Assembly (NCBI RefSeq): GCF_003289645.1
Contig: NZ_QLYX01000003.1
Coordinates: 434,001-498,000 of the forward strand
Direction: 5' to 3'
Source of the DNA: Actinomadura craniellae
Lineage (GTDB): Bacteria; Actinomycetota; Actinomycetes; Streptosporangiales; Streptosporangiaceae
DNA: 64,000 nt
Shown here piece after piece: positions 33,619 to 42,646 of the stretch. Every line of letters starts with the position of its first letter. Position 1 is the first letter of the stretch. The notes beneath the pieces are model-generated. The model was given only the letters and a program-made list of their open reading frames with translations. It had not been told where the DNA came from and searched no databases. The translations under genes and the position numbers were made by a program.

Positions 33619-34163
33619 CCCTCCGCCAGCGCCACGGTCCGGGCGCCCAGCCGTGCCGTGTCCACGCCCGCCCGTTCCAGTTCCCGGGCGAAGCGCCGGC
33701 GCGCCCGGTGCAGCCGCACCCGCACGGTGCCGGGCCGGCAGCCGAGCACCGTGGCGATCTCGCCCGGGGCCAGCCCCTCCCAGCCGGTCAGGGTCAGCAG
33801 TTCCCGGTCCTCGGGCGACAGCCGGTCCAGGGCGGCGCGCACGCCCGCCCGGTCCCCGGTTTGTTCCCGTTCCGGGGCGGCCTCGGTGAACTCGGCCCGT
33901 AGCCGCTCGGCCAGCAGCTCGCGGCGGGCCGTCCCGCGGCGGTGGTTGGCGAGCACCCGGCGGGCCACGCCGTACAGCCACAGCCGCGCCTCCTCGCCCG
34001 GCGGCACGTCGTCCAGCCGCCGCCAGGCGACGAGGAACGTCTCGCCGAGCACGTCGACGGCGTCGTCGGGGGACTCGGTGCGGCGCAGCGCGTAGCGCCC
34101 GACCGCGGCGTAGTGCGCCCGGTAGAGCTCTTCGAAGCGCCGCCCGTCCGGAGGCTCGTCCAC
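33615..34163 (-). CDS. ECF-family RNA polymerase sigma factor
   Basis: A 182-residue sigma factor. Region 2 is visible as FEELYRAHYAAVGRYALRR, DAVDVLGETFLVAWRRLDD and ARLWLYGVARRVLANHRRG; region 4 as LDRLSPEDRELLTLTGWEGL and APGEIATVLGCRPGTVRVRLHRARRRF. AAGGGAG 5-8 bases before GTG 34163 fixes the start; an upstream extension to 34262 is not sigma-like. First gene of the operon ending in the MacB-type pump, so it probably controls that operon. Confidence 0.9.
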   Translation of the reverse strand: MDEPPDGRRFEELYRAHYAAVGRYALRRTESPDDAVDVLGETFLVAWRRLDDVPPGEEARLWLYGVARRVLANHRRGTARRELLAERLRAEFTEAAPEREQTGDRAGVRAALDRLSPEDRELLTLTGWEGLAPGEIATVLGCRPGTVRVRLHRARRRFARELERAGVDTARLGARTVALAEG

Positions 34164-34254
34164 ACCGGCTCCCTTCCCCTGGCTATTGAGGCAGATGTCC
34201 GGACAGTCCGCGGCGTTACACCCCGCCCAAAGAAAGGTGACAGATCCTGGAAGA

Positions 34255-34269
34255 TACCCCAAGGGGGTA
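34255..34269. promoter_or_regulatory. CsoR-type operator, box 1
   Basis: TACCCCAAGGGGGTA matches the G/C-tract palindrome recognised by copper-sensing CsoR repressors (TACCCCnnGGGGTA-like). It lies in the divergent region between the sigma gene and copA. Confidence 0.7.
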
Positions 34270-34315
34270 AGTGTTGTAGCCGGTGACGATGCATGGCACC
34301 ATCAGGCGGGTCATA

Positions 34316-34330
34316 TACCCCTAGGGGGTA
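34316..34330. promoter_or_regulatory. CsoR-type operator, box 2
   Basis: TACCCCTAGGGGGTA, same pattern as box 1 and 61 bp away. It overlaps TATACC at 34314-34319, a possible -10 element, so occupancy would block copA transcription. No csoR gene is in the window. Confidence 0.75.
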
Positions 34331-34351
34331 CGGGATGGAAAGGGGGCGGCG

Positions 34352-34429
34352 ATGAGCACGCATACTGACGAGGTCACCGGAACGACCTGCGACCATGGCG
34401 TCGGTTCGGTGCAGGAGGAGGAGCGATGA
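34352..34429 (+). CDS. 25-codon CopZ remnant, leader ORF of copA
   Basis: An ATG with AAAGGGGG 6-7 bases upstream opens a 25-codon frame that ends in an ATGA overlap with copA. The peptide contains [16 protein letters not shown], which aligns with the N-terminus of CopZ-type copper chaperones (VTGMTCxHCVxSVxEE). The second Cys of the CxxC metal site is Gly, and the remaining two thirds of the domain are missing. It is therefore a truncated chaperone gene, now in position to couple copA translation. It retains His4, Cys13 and His15, so weak copper binding is conceivable. Confidence 0.6.
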   Translation: MSTHTDEVTGTTCDHGVGSVQEEER

Positions 34430-36717
34430 CTTCCGGCGACACGCCCGGTCGGATCGAGCTGGCGATCGGCGGCATGACGTGCGCGGCGTGCGCCAACCGC
34501 ATCGAGAAGAAGCTGAACAAGCTGGCGGGCGTGACCGCGACCGTCAACTACGCCACCGAGAAGGCCGCGGTCTCCTACGCGCCCGGCGTCACCCCCGAGG
34601 ACCTGGTGGCCGCCGTCGAGCAGGCCGGCTACACCGCCGAACCGCCCCGCCCAGAGGAGGACGAGACCCCCGCCGCGGCGGCCGACGAGCTGCTGCCGGT
34701 ACGGCGCCGGCTGGCCGTCTCGGTGGCCCTGTCCGTCCCGGTGATCGCGATGGCGATGGTCCCGGCCCTGCAGTTCGAGAACTGGCAGTGGCTGTCGCTC
34801 ACGCTGGCCGCCCCGGTCGTGGTGTACGGGGGATGGCCGTTCCACCGGGCGGCGTGGACGAACCTGCGGCACGGCGCCGCGACCATGGACACCCTGGTAT
34901 CGATGGGGACGCTGGCGGCGTTCGGCTGGTCGCTGTGGGCGCTGTTCTTCGGGACGGCGGGCGACCCCGGGATGCGGCACGGCTTCGAGTTCGGCATGAC
35001 CCGCACCGACGGGTCGATGAACATCTACCTGGAGGCCGCCGCCGGGGTGACCATGTTCATCCTGGCCGGCCGCTACTTCGAGGCTCGCGCCAAGCGCCGC
35101 GCCGGCAGCGCGCTGCGCGCCCTGCTGGAACTGGGCGCCAAGGACGTCTCCGTGCTGCGGGACGGCCGCGAGGAGCGGATCCCGATCGACCGGCTGGCCG
35201 CCGGCGACCTGTTCGTGGCCCGACCCGGGGAGAAGATCGCCACCGACGGGGTGGTGGAGGAGGGCTCCTCGGCGGTGGACGCGTCCATGCTGACGGGCGA
35301 GTCCGTGCCGGTCGAGGTCGGCCCCGGCGACTCCGTGGTCGGCGCGACCGTGAACGCGGGCGGCCGGCTGGCGATCCGCGCCACCCGGGTCGGCGCCGAC
35401 ACCCGCCTGGCCCAGATGGCCCGCCTGGTGGAGGAGGCGCAGAGCGGCAAGGCGAAGGTACAGCGGCTGGCCGACCGGATCTCCGGGATCTTCGTCCCGA
35501 TCGTGATCGCCCTGGCCGTGGGCACCCTGGGCTTCTGGCTGGGCGCCGGCGGCGGGGCCGCCGCGGCGTTCACCGCCGCCGTGGCCGTGCTGATCATCGC
35601 CTGCCCGTGCGCGCTCGGCCTGGCCACCCCCACCGCGCTGCTGGTCGGCACCGGCCGGGGCGCCCAACTCGGCATCCTGATCAAGGGCCCCGAGGTGCTG
35701 GAGTCCACCCGCCGCGTCGACACCGTCGTGCTGGACAAGACCGGCACCGTCACCACCGGGAAGATGGCGCTGGTCGACGTCCACACCGCCGAGGGGACGA
35801 CCGCCGCCGCGGCACTGCGCCTGGCCGGCGCGCTGGAGGACGCCTCCGAGCACCCGATCGCCCAGGCCATCGCGCGGGCGGCCCGCGACCGGTTCGGCCC
35901 GCTGGAGCCCGTGACGGACTTCGAGAACATCGCGGGCCTGGGCGTCCAGGGCATGGTGGACGGCCACGCCGTGCTGGCCGGCCGGCCCCGGCTGCTGGCC
36001 GAGTGGTCCCAGCACCTGCCCGCCGAGCTGGAGCGGGTGACGGCCGCCGCCCAGGCGGCCGGCCACACCGTCGTGGCGGTCGGCTGGGACGGCGCCGCGC
36101 GGGCGGTCATCACCGTGGCCGACCAGGTCAAGCCGACCTCCGCGCAGGCCGTCGCCCGGCTGCGCGAGCTGGGCCTGCGCCCGGTGCTGCTGACCGGCGA
36201 CAACGAGACCGTGGCCCGCACGGTCGCCCGGCAGGTCGGCATCGACGAGGTGATCGCCGAGGTGCTGCCCGCCGGCAAGGTCGACGTGGTCAGGCGCCTG
36301 CAGGCCGAGGGCCGCACGGTCGCGATGGTCGGCGACGGCGTCAACGACGCGGCCGCCCTGGCCCAGGCCGATCTGGGCCTGGCCATGGGCACCGGCACCG
36401 ACGTGGCGATCGAGGCCGCCGACCTCACCCTGGTCCGCGGCGACCTGCGGGTGGCGGCCGACGCGATCCGGCTGTCGCGGCGCACCCTGCGCACCATCCA
36501 GGGCAACCTGTTCTGGGCCTTCGGCTACAACGTCGCCGCGCTGCCGCTGGCGGCGGCGGGCCTACTCAACCCGATGATCGCCGGCGCGGCGATGGCGTTC
36601 TCCTCGGTCTTCGTGGTCGCCAACAGCCTGCGGCTGCGCCGCTTCCGCCCGCTGGCCGACACCCCGCCCCCGGCCCCGGCGGCGGGAGCTCCGGCCCGCG
36701 AGCCCGTCCGCGTCTGA
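34426..36717 (+). CDS. copA: Copper-exporting P1B-type ATPase
   Basis: A 763-residue heavy-metal ATPase that exports Cu(I). The N-terminal HMA domain has [16 protein letters not shown] (Cys19, Cys22). Eight membrane segments are expected; the sixth holds the CPC motif in [17 protein letters not shown] near residue 393. [10 protein letters not shown] near residue 436 has the phosphorylated Asp, and [39 protein letters not shown] and the membrane residues YN in [11 protein letters not shown] complete the family. AGGAGGAGG lies just before the ATG. Two CsoR-like boxes upstream indicate copper-induced expression. Confidence 0.97.
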   Translation: MTSGDTPGRIELAIGGMTCAACANRIEKKLNKLAGVTATVNYATEKAAVSYAPGVTPEDLVAAVEQAGYTAEPPRPEEDETPAAAADELLPVRRRLAVSVALSVPVIAMAMVPALQFENWQWLSLTLAAPVVVYGGWPFHRAAWTNLRHGAATMDTLVSMGTLAAFGWSLWALFFGTAGDPGMRHGFEFGMTRTDGSMNIYLEAAAGVTMFILAGRYFEARAKRRAGSALRALLELGAKDVSVLRDGREERIPIDRLAAGDLFVARPGEKIATDGVVEEGSSAVDASMLTGESVPVEVGPGDSVVGATVNAGGRLAIRATRVGADTRLAQMARLVEEAQSGKAKVQRLADRISGIFVPIVIALAVGTLGFWLGAGGGAAAAFTAAVAVLIIACPCALGLATPTALLVGTGRGAQLGILIKGPEVLESTRRVDTVVLDKTGTVTTGKMALVDVHTAEGTTAAAALRLAGALEDASEHPIAQAIARAARDRFGPLEPVTDFENIAGLGVQGMVDGHAVLAGRPRLLAEWSQHLPAELERVTAAAQAAGHTVVAVGWDGAARAVITVADQVKPTSAQAVARLRELGLRPVLLTGDNETVARTVARQVGIDEVIAEVLPAGKVDVVRRLQAEGRTVAMVGDGVNDAAALAQADLGLAMGTGTDVAIEAADLTLVRGDLRVAADAIRLSRRTLRTIQGNLFWAFGYNVAALPLAAAGLLNPMIAGAAMAFSSVFVVANSLRLRRFRPLADTPPPAPAAGAPAREPVRV

Positions 36718-36917
36718 CCTGGTCGGAGTGCCTGCCCCGGGTCCGGCGGCGGGCACCCTGGCCCGGGAGCCGTCCCTGGCCGGAGACGGCCGTGACCAAT
36801 TATTGATCTTGACGTCGGCCAAATGATCAAGGACCCTTGCGGAGATCGATTTCATCTGGGGCTTGTGCGACGTATGCGGCTATCCCTGTACGTCTCACGG
36901 TGCGGAGGCGATGAGGC
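36718..36917. other. Intergenic region between copA and the LamG gene
   Basis: About 200 bp. A GC-rich half is followed by a distinctly AT-richer stretch at 36790-36830 with TTGATC (36803-36808) and its complement GATCAA (36825-36830), possibly the promoter region of the LamG gene. No gene seen. Confidence 0.4.
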
Positions 36918-39900
36918 ATGGGGATACGGCGGCGCGCGGGCGCGATGGGGCTGGCGGTGACCATGGTCGCCTCGCTCGCCCAGATACCGGCCCTGGCCCG
37001 TCCCGCACCGGCGCTGGCCGAGGACCGGCCGGCGACACCGTTCACCGACGCGCAGGCACTGGCGGCCGCCCGCAAGTCCGGCAAACCGGTCGAGGTGCTG
37101 TCCCGCCGCGGCGAGACCCGGACCGTCCGGGCACTGCCGACCGGCAGGTTCGAGGTGACCCAGCACCTGCGCCCGGTCCGGACGGTGCAGAACGGCAGGT
37201 GGGTCGGCGTCGACACCACCCTGAAGCTGGTGAACGGCAAGGTCGTCCCCACCGCCACCTCGGCGCGCATGGCGTTCTCCGCCGGCGGCGACGCCCCCAT
37301 GGTGCGCATGGCCCGGGCCTCCCGGGAACTGTCGCTCACCTGGCCGGGCAAGCTGCCACAGCCGGTGCTCGACGGCGACACCGCGACCTACCGGTCGGTG
37401 CTGCCCGACGTGGACCTGCGGCTGCGCGCGGAACCCGACGGCTTCGCCCACGTGCTGGTGATCAAGACCCCGCAGGCCGCCCGCGACCCGCGGCTCGCGG
37501 AGCTGAAGCTCAAGCTGGGCGCCTCCGGGCTGTCGGTCTCCGCCGACGCCGCGGGCGGCCTGCGCGCCACCGCCCCCGCGAGCCGCGGCGCCGTGTTCGA
37601 GGCGCCCGCTCCCGTGATGTGGGACTCCTCCCACCCGCCCGCCGCCGGGCACGACCCGGCGGACGGCCCCGGCGAGGGCGCCCGGACCGCCCAGGTGGGG
37701 GTCAAGCTGAACCGAGGCGAACTCGCGCTGCGCCCCGACCGGGACCTGCTGACCGCGCCCACCACCCGCTACCCGGTGTACGTCGACCCGACCTGGACGG
37801 CCAGTTCCCTGGACGCCGGCTGGGCGATGGTGTCCAGCACCTTCCGGAACAGGTCGTACTACAAGTTCGCCGGCAACCCGACCGAGGGCGTGGGTCGCTG
37901 CCGTCCCGCCCTGGACGACGACTGCGCCGTGCCGCAGAAGAAGCGGCTGCTCTACGAACTGCCGCTGACGACCGTCGCGAACGCACAGATCCAGTCCGCC
38001 GAGTTCATCGGATACGAGACGCACGCCCGCGAGTGCGGCGTCCCCGCCCCCGTCCAGCTCTGGCACACCCGCGCGCTCGAACCGGACGCGACCTGGCGGA
38101 GCACCGCGAACGGCTGGCTGAAGCACCTGGCGACACGCGACGTCGCGTACTGCTCCCGAGTCGGGGTGGAGTTCGGCGGCACGGACCTGCTGGCGGTCGT
38201 CCAGGCCGCCGCGGACCGCGGCGACCCGTCGATCACCTTCGGGCTGCGGGCCGCCGACGAAAACTCGGTGGCCGGGTGGAAGCGCTTCGCCTCCGACGCC
38301 TACCTGCGGCTCGTCTACAACAGGCTCCCGGATCGGCCGGACCCCGCCGGCATGAGCACGTTTCCCGGTGGCCCGTGCGTGACGGACTCCGATGCGGCTC
38401 CGTGGATGACCGGCATTCCGATTCTCTACGCCCACCTGACCGACCCGGACGGCGATCGGGTACAGGGCGAGTTCCGGGCGGCGTGGGACGACGGCACCGG
38501 CTTCGACGTCCGGTGGACCTCCTCGCTGACCGGGGCGACGAGTTCCGGTAGCAGGGTCAGCGTCACCCTGCCCGGCACCATCCCGCAGAAGAAGCCGATC
38601 GCCTGGAGCGTGCGCACCTGGGACGGCACGGCGTGGGGGCCGTGGAGCCATGCCGAACCGCAGGCGGGCTGCCACTTCGTCTACGACCCGACCTCGCCCG
38701 TGCCGCCCACCGTGACCTCGACGGACTACCCCGACGACGGGAAGGAGCACGACGGCGTCGGGCGGGCCGGCACGTTCACCATCGCCGACCCCGGCGGGAT
38801 CGCGGTCAGGTACGAGATCGAGGTCAACGGCAGGCACGCCAGGACCGTCGCCACCACCGACGGAGCGCCCCGGCAGGTGCTCCTGGCGCCGGTCAGGTCC
38901 GGCACGAACCAGGTGTACGTCCGGTCGTTCACCCGGGCCAACCAGGGCAGCGCATCGACGATCCACATGTTCCGGGCTCGCGCGGGCACGCCCCCGAAGG
39001 CCCACTTCGGGCTGGACGAGCCGGCCGGGTCGGCGACGGTCACTGCGGCCACCCGCCCCGGCGAACCCGCGATCTCCGCCACGCCGCAGGGCGGGGTCAC
39101 CCTCGGCGCGGACGGCCAGGAGGGCACGGCGATGCGGCTGGACGGCGCCACCGGCCACGCGCAGACGGCGGGCCCGCTGGTGGACACCACCAAGAGCTTC
39201 GCGATCTCGGCCTGGGTGCGCCCGACGGCCACCGACCCGGCGAAGTCCTACGTCGCGGTCAGCCAGGCCGGCACCCGGCAGAGCGGCCTGTCCCTGCGCT
39301 ACGACGGCGAGTCGCGCAAGTGGGTGTTCGCCATGGCGAAGGCCGACGCGGACGGGGCCGGCCGGTTCGAGGCGACCTCCAAGGACCCGGCCCGGCTCGG
39401 CCGCTGGACGCATCTGGCCGGCATGTACAACGAGGCCACCGGCAAGCTGGAGATCTTCGTCAACGGCGAGCCGGGCGAGGCCGCGACCGTGGACGCGGCG
39501 TGGAACGCCACCGGCCCGCTGTACCTGGGCCGGGGCATGGACGAGGGCACCATGGCCGGCCAGTGGCCGGGCGACCTCGACGACGTCCGGGTGTTCGACC
39601 GGTTCCTCGGCGACGGCGAGGTCGCCGGGATGCTCGTCCGGCCCACGGTGCGGGCCGCCCGGTGGAAGCTGAACACCGACGGCACCGACGACACCGGCAA
39701 CGGGCACACCCTCACGCTCGCGGGCGGCGCGACCATCGACCCGAACTCCGGGTTCTGGTGGGCCTCCGCGGGTGGGCTGCTGCTGAACGGCACCGACGCG
39801 TACGCGCACACCGCCGCCCCGGTGGTGGACACCACCCGAAGCTTCACGATCACCACCTGGGCGAGCACGATGGGCGGCGGGCCGACCGGGAACGCCACCC

Positions 39901-40331
39901 TGCTCTCCCAGCCCGGAGAGCACACCGACGTGTTCGCCCTGCGGTACGTCACGCAGTCACCCGAACTGCCCTTCGGCGGCTGGCGCTTCGAACTGGCCGA
40001 AGCCGACGCGGCGGACGCACCCCGCAAGCACGCGTCGCACTTCGATTACTCCCCCTACTACTGGATCCACCTGGCAGTGGTCTACGACGCCCTCCGCGGC
40101 GAGATGCGGCTGTACGTGAACGGCAACCTGGATCAGAGCAGGTCCGTCACGCGGGACGTCCTGACGACGGCCGCGTCCACCGGCGGACTCCAGATCGGCC
40201 GCTCGGCCTTTAACGGCGAGTACTGGCCGGACGCGATGGACGACGTGTGGGCCTACCAGAGCGCCCTGACCGAAGAGCAGATCCGCTTCCTCTCCGGGGG
40301 CCTGGAACTGGAAACCCCGGACGGCCCCTGA
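36918..40331 (+). CDS. Large secreted protein with two LamG domains
   Basis: A 1137-residue extracellular protein. The signal peptide (about residues 1-36) ends near PALAED. Residues 40-290 resemble the N-terminal region of actinobacterial surface proteins (FEVTQHLRPVRTVQNGRWVGVD). Residues 290-450 look like a DNRLRE-type jelly roll (YPVYVDPTWTA, AEFIGYETHARECG, AYLRLVYN). Two fibronectin-like segments lead to two LamG/concanavalin-like domains at about 694-905 and 913-1125 (SFAISAWVRPTATDPAKSY, GRWTHLAGMYNEATGKLEIF; SFTITTWASTMGGGPTG, YWIHLAVVYDALRGEMRLY). Probable role in binding carbohydrates or the cell wall. GCGGAGG lies upstream of the ATG; isolated gene. Confidence 0.88.
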   Translation: MGIRRRAGAMGLAVTMVASLAQIPALARPAPALAEDRPATPFTDAQALAAARKSGKPVEVLSRRGETRTVRALPTGRFEVTQHLRPVRTVQNGRWVGVDTTLKLVNGKVVPTATSARMAFSAGGDAPMVRMARASRELSLTWPGKLPQPVLDGDTATYRSVLPDVDLRLRAEPDGFAHVLVIKTPQAARDPRLAELKLKLGASGLSVSADAAGGLRATAPASRGAVFEAPAPVMWDSSHPPAAGHDPADGPGEGARTAQVGVKLNRGELALRPDRDLLTAPTTRYPVYVDPTWTASSLDAGWAMVSSTFRNRSYYKFAGNPTEGVGRCRPALDDDCAVPQKKRLLYELPLTTVANAQIQSAEFIGYETHARECGVPAPVQLWHTRALEPDATWRSTANGWLKHLATRDVAYCSRVGVEFGGTDLLAVVQAAADRGDPSITFGLRAADENSVAGWKRFASDAYLRLVYNRLPDRPDPAGMSTFPGGPCVTDSDAAPWMTGIPILYAHLTDPDGDRVQGEFRAAWDDGTGFDVRWTSSLTGATSSGSRVSVTLPGTIPQKKPIAWSVRTWDGTAWGPWSHAEPQAGCHFVYDPTSPVPPTVTSTDYPDDGKEHDGVGRAGTFTIADPGGIAVRYEIEVNGRHARTVATTDGAPRQVLLAPVRSGTNQVYVRSFTRANQGSASTIHMFRARAGTPPKAHFGLDEPAGSATVTAATRPGEPAISATPQGGVTLGADGQEGTAMRLDGATGHAQTAGPLVDTTKSFAISAWVRPTATDPAKSYVAVSQAGTRQSGLSLRYDGESRKWVFAMAKADADGAGRFEATSKDPARLGRWTHLAGMYNEATGKLEIFVNGEPGEAATVDAAWNATGPLYLGRGMDEGTMAGQWPGDLDDVRVFDRFLGDGEVAGMLVRPTVRAARWKLNTDGTDDTGNGHTLTLAGGATIDPNSGFWWASAGGLLLNGTDAYAHTAAPVVDTTRSFTITTWASTMGGGPTGNATLLSQPGEHTDVFALRYVTQSPELPFGGWRFELAEADAADAPRKHASHFDYSPYYWIHLAVVYDALRGEMRLYVNGNLDQSRSVTRDVLTTAASTGGLQIGRSAFNGEYWPDAMDDVWAYQSALTEEQIRFLSGGLELETPDGP

Positions 40332-40470
40332 CCGGCGAGGCCGGGCGGGACGCGCCCCCGCGTCCCGCCCGGCCCGACCGGGTGCGCCGGCGACTGTCAG
40401 AGGCAGGGGCGGGGTAGCCAGGCGGAGCCCGTGATTACACCGTCCGTGGTCACGTGACCGTCGCGGGCTG

Positions 40471-40851
40471 TCAGACGGTAAAGAGCCGCAGCTTGACGCC
40501 GATGGCGTTGGCAAGGTGGTTGAGATCTTCGGGATCGCTGGTGACCGCCGCAGCCTGGTACTGGACGGCGGTGGTGACGACGATCGCGTCGACGACGTCC
40601 GCAGTCCCGGATGCCGCGCAGGCAACACCGGCGGCGCGGCCGGTGCGCTCGTCGTCGGAGCGAATGTCACAGCCCCTGAGCACGCGCGAGATCTGGTGCT
40701 GTGGTCCGCCGCGCCATGCCTGAGCGAGGACCACCACTGGAACGACCGGCCGGATGCGGGCGGCGATCAGCTCGTTGTGCAGGGCGAGGAAGTCCGGGTT
40801 TCGCCGTTCAGCGGCGAGCAGGGCGCCAGTGTCGTAGACGATCGTGCGCAC
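40471..40851 (-). CDS. PIN-domain toxin (VapC type)
   Basis: A 126-residue PIN nuclease. The first acid lies in VRTIVYDTGALLAAERRN; central LAQAWRGG replaces the usual (L/I)xExxxG acid position, so the catalytic set may be altered; the last acids lie in TADVVDAIVVTTA and VTSDPEDLNHLAN. GTG 40851 overlaps the antitoxin stop by one base (TAGTG). It forms a toxin-antitoxin pair with the preceding gene; RNA cleavage is the family activity. Confidence 0.82.
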   Translation of the reverse strand: MRTIVYDTGALLAAERRNPDFLALHNELIAARIRPVVPVVVLAQAWRGGPQHQISRVLRGCDIRSDDERTGRAAGVACAASGTADVVDAIVVTTAVQYQAAAVTSDPEDLNHLANAIGVKLRLFTV

Positions 40852-41138
40852 TACCCGGCCGCTCGCCACGGCTCGTCGTCGAGCAGCCCGGCTTCCAGCA
40901 GGAACTCGCGGGCACGCTGCCGGGACTCCTCGGGGAGCTTCCCGTGCTCGCTCTCGTACTCGGCCACCAACTCCCGGGCTGCGGCCCGGCCCGCAGCGTG
41001 GAGCGCGGCGATGCGGGCCTTTTCCACGGCTGCTTCGGCCAGCCACGCGGAGACCGGTTTGCCCTCTTCCGCGGCCGCCGCCTTGATCGTCTCCTCGACC
41101 TCCGGTGGCACCGAGATCGACAGCTTCCGTGCGGTCAT
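40851..41138 (-). CDS. Antitoxin of a PIN module
   Basis: A 95-residue protein starting with a ribbon-helix-helix segment (MTARKLSISVPPEVEETIKA, GKPVSAWLAEAAVEKAR) followed by a helical toxin-binding part. Gene order antitoxin then toxin, and one-base coupling, are typical of VapBC. The segment 41139-41388 upstream is a gene-free promoter region with TAGGAACGTGTTCCTA, a perfect palindrome at 41159-41174 that may be its operator. Confidence 0.82.
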   Translation of the reverse strand: MTARKLSISVPPEVEETIKAAAAEEGKPVSAWLAEAAVEKARIAALHAAGRAAARELVAEYESEHGKLPEESRQRAREFLLEAGLLDDEPWRAAG

Positions 41139-41158
41139 GGCTCCACCATAGCGTGCGG

Positions 41159-41174
41159 TAGGAACGTGTTCCTA
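41159..41174. promoter_or_regulatory. Palindrome upstream of the antitoxin
   Basis: TAGGAACGTGTTCCTA: arms TAGGAAC and GTTCCTA around GT, about 21 bp upstream of the antitoxin start on the minus strand. Position and symmetry fit autoregulation by a ribbon-helix-helix antitoxin. Confidence 0.6.
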
Positions 41175-41388
41175 CCGTTTTCGCAGTCGCCCAGGCGGCC
41201 ACGCCTGACGGGAGGCGTCAGGTGGTTCCCGTCTCCGCCTACCTGATCGTGGCACCTGGCCGACGGCATCGGCTGACCAGGCCGGTCTTTCGAGGTGACG
41301 AAGCGGTAGCGGATCGCTCGTCCTCGGTACGCTGAACGGACGCTTTCCCTACGATGTGGAGCCGGTCGTGCGGGAGGAGTCACCTGAC

Positions 41389-42048
41389 ATGAGCGTCACC
41401 GTGTTGCGGCAGCCCGCGGTCGTCCTGCCGGACAGCGCCTACGCCATGTGGGCGCGCGGTGAACTCGGTGACTTCCTCCACGTGCCGGAAGGTCATCGGG
41501 TCGAGGTCATCGGGGGAGAGGTCGTCGTGTCACCCGCACCCGTGCTGGAGCACGGCGGGATCGTCCAGGACATCACACGGGCCGTGTTCCGGGCGGCCGC
41601 GGCCGACCCGGCCTTTCCCTGGGAGGCGTTCCAGGGCGTGGGCTTGGACCTGTTCGGTGTCCGGGACGGTTACATCCCTGACCTCGTCGTGATGGACGGG
41701 GCCGCTTTCGCCGCCGCCAGGGCGGCCGGGGTACGGCACCTGGTCCCCGACCAGGTCGAACTGGTGGTCGAGGTGACTTCACCTTCCAACGCGGCCGACG
41801 ATCGTCGTTCACTCCAGGACCGGAGGAAGGCCACGAAGTGGAGCGGCTACGCACGATCCGAGGTGCCGTACTACCTGCTGGCGGACCGGGATCCCAAGGT
41901 CGCCCGCACCACGCTGTTCTCGATCCCCGACCAGGGCGCCGGGGCGTACCTGCACGAGGAGTCGTGGGAGTTCGGAGAGCTCGTCAGGCTGCCCGACCCG
42001 TTCGGCATCGAGATCGACACCACCCGCTGGCGGACCTGGGACGAGTGA
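41389..42048 (+). CDS. Uma2-family nuclease-fold protein (DUF820)
   Basis: A 219-residue protein with the PD-(D/E)XK-like fold of Uma2. VEVIGGEVVVSPAP, YIPDLVVMD and VELVVEVTSPSN hold the expected Glu, Asp and Glu positions; the last is followed by DRRSLQDRRKATKWSGYARS, with the conserved Lys. GGGAGGAGT 8 bases before ATG 41389 sets the start. Uma2 genes are numerous in Actinomadura and Streptomyces; their function is unknown. Confidence 0.87.
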   Translation: MSVTVLRQPAVVLPDSAYAMWARGELGDFLHVPEGHRVEVIGGEVVVSPAPVLEHGGIVQDITRAVFRAAAADPAFPWEAFQGVGLDLFGVRDGYIPDLVVMDGAAFAAARAAGVRHLVPDQVELVVEVTSPSNAADDRRSLQDRRKATKWSGYARSEVPYYLLADRDPKVARTTLFSIPDQGAGAYLHEESWEFGELVRLPDPFGIEIDTTRWRTWDE

Positions 42049-42060
42049 CCGCAGGCGGGT

Positions 42061-42468
42061 TCACCTGCGGGCGCGGGCGGTCTCCCTGCGGTTGGCCTTC
42101 TTGATGGCGTCCACCAGTTCGCTCTTGCTCATTGAGGAGCGGCCCTTGATGCCGAGGGCCTTGGCCACCTCGTAGAGGTGCTGCTTGCTGGCTTTGGCGT
42201 CCACCCCCTCGGCGGTTTTGCGGGTGTCGCGCCGGGCCCGGGGCTTGGCGGCCTCCTCGTCCGAGGGGCCCTTCCTCCCGTGGGCCTTGCGGCGCCAGTG
42301 GTCACCGACCTTCTCGAACTTGTGCTTGAGGGCGGCGTACGCGGTCTGGTACGCCCGGCGGCCCTCGCCGTACTGCTCGACCGCGGAGTCACGCACCTTC
42401 GCCCAGGTGTCCTGGGCCTCCTTCGACGAACGCCTGACGGTCGAGGGCATGTCATCGCGCTCCGGCAT
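42061..42468 (-). CDS. ChaB plus Rho-N/SAP-domain protein
   Basis: A 135-residue basic protein. Residues 9-60 match the ChaB family (VRRSSKEAQDTWAKVRDSAV, AALKHKFEKVGDHWRRKAHG). Residues 95-130 resemble a Rho N-terminal/SAP nucleic-acid-binding helix pair (SKQHLYEVAKALGIKGRSSM, SKSELVDAIKKAN). The linker is Lys/Arg-rich. GAGGAGG stands 4 bases before the ATG. It ends 12 bp from the convergent Uma2 stop. Probably a DNA-binding stress protein. Confidence 0.85.
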   Translation of the reverse strand: MPERDDMPSTVRRSSKEAQDTWAKVRDSAVEQYGEGRRAYQTAYAALKHKFEKVGDHWRRKAHGRKGPSDEEAAKPRARRDTRKTAEGVDAKASKQHLYEVAKALGIKGRSSMSKSELVDAIKKANRRETARARR

Positions 42469-42646
42469 GGCTGCCTCCTCCTTCGCGTCGATGCGAGGCG
42501 GCGTCAGCGGCGGCCCTACCCACTGGATCCGCTCACATGCAGGTGACCGCGAGGGCGCGCCCCACCTGCCCGTGCCCGCGGCCGGAGCACGGCGGACGCC
42601 ACCCCGGCCTTGAGCTTGATCGAGCCCGCCGCCTACCGTTGCCGCC

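Noticed and set aside
36852-39923. 1023-codon open frame opposite the LamG gene
   Set aside because: Antisense shadow of a coding sequence with clear LamG domains; composition is Gly/Arg/Val/Asp-rich and matches no family.
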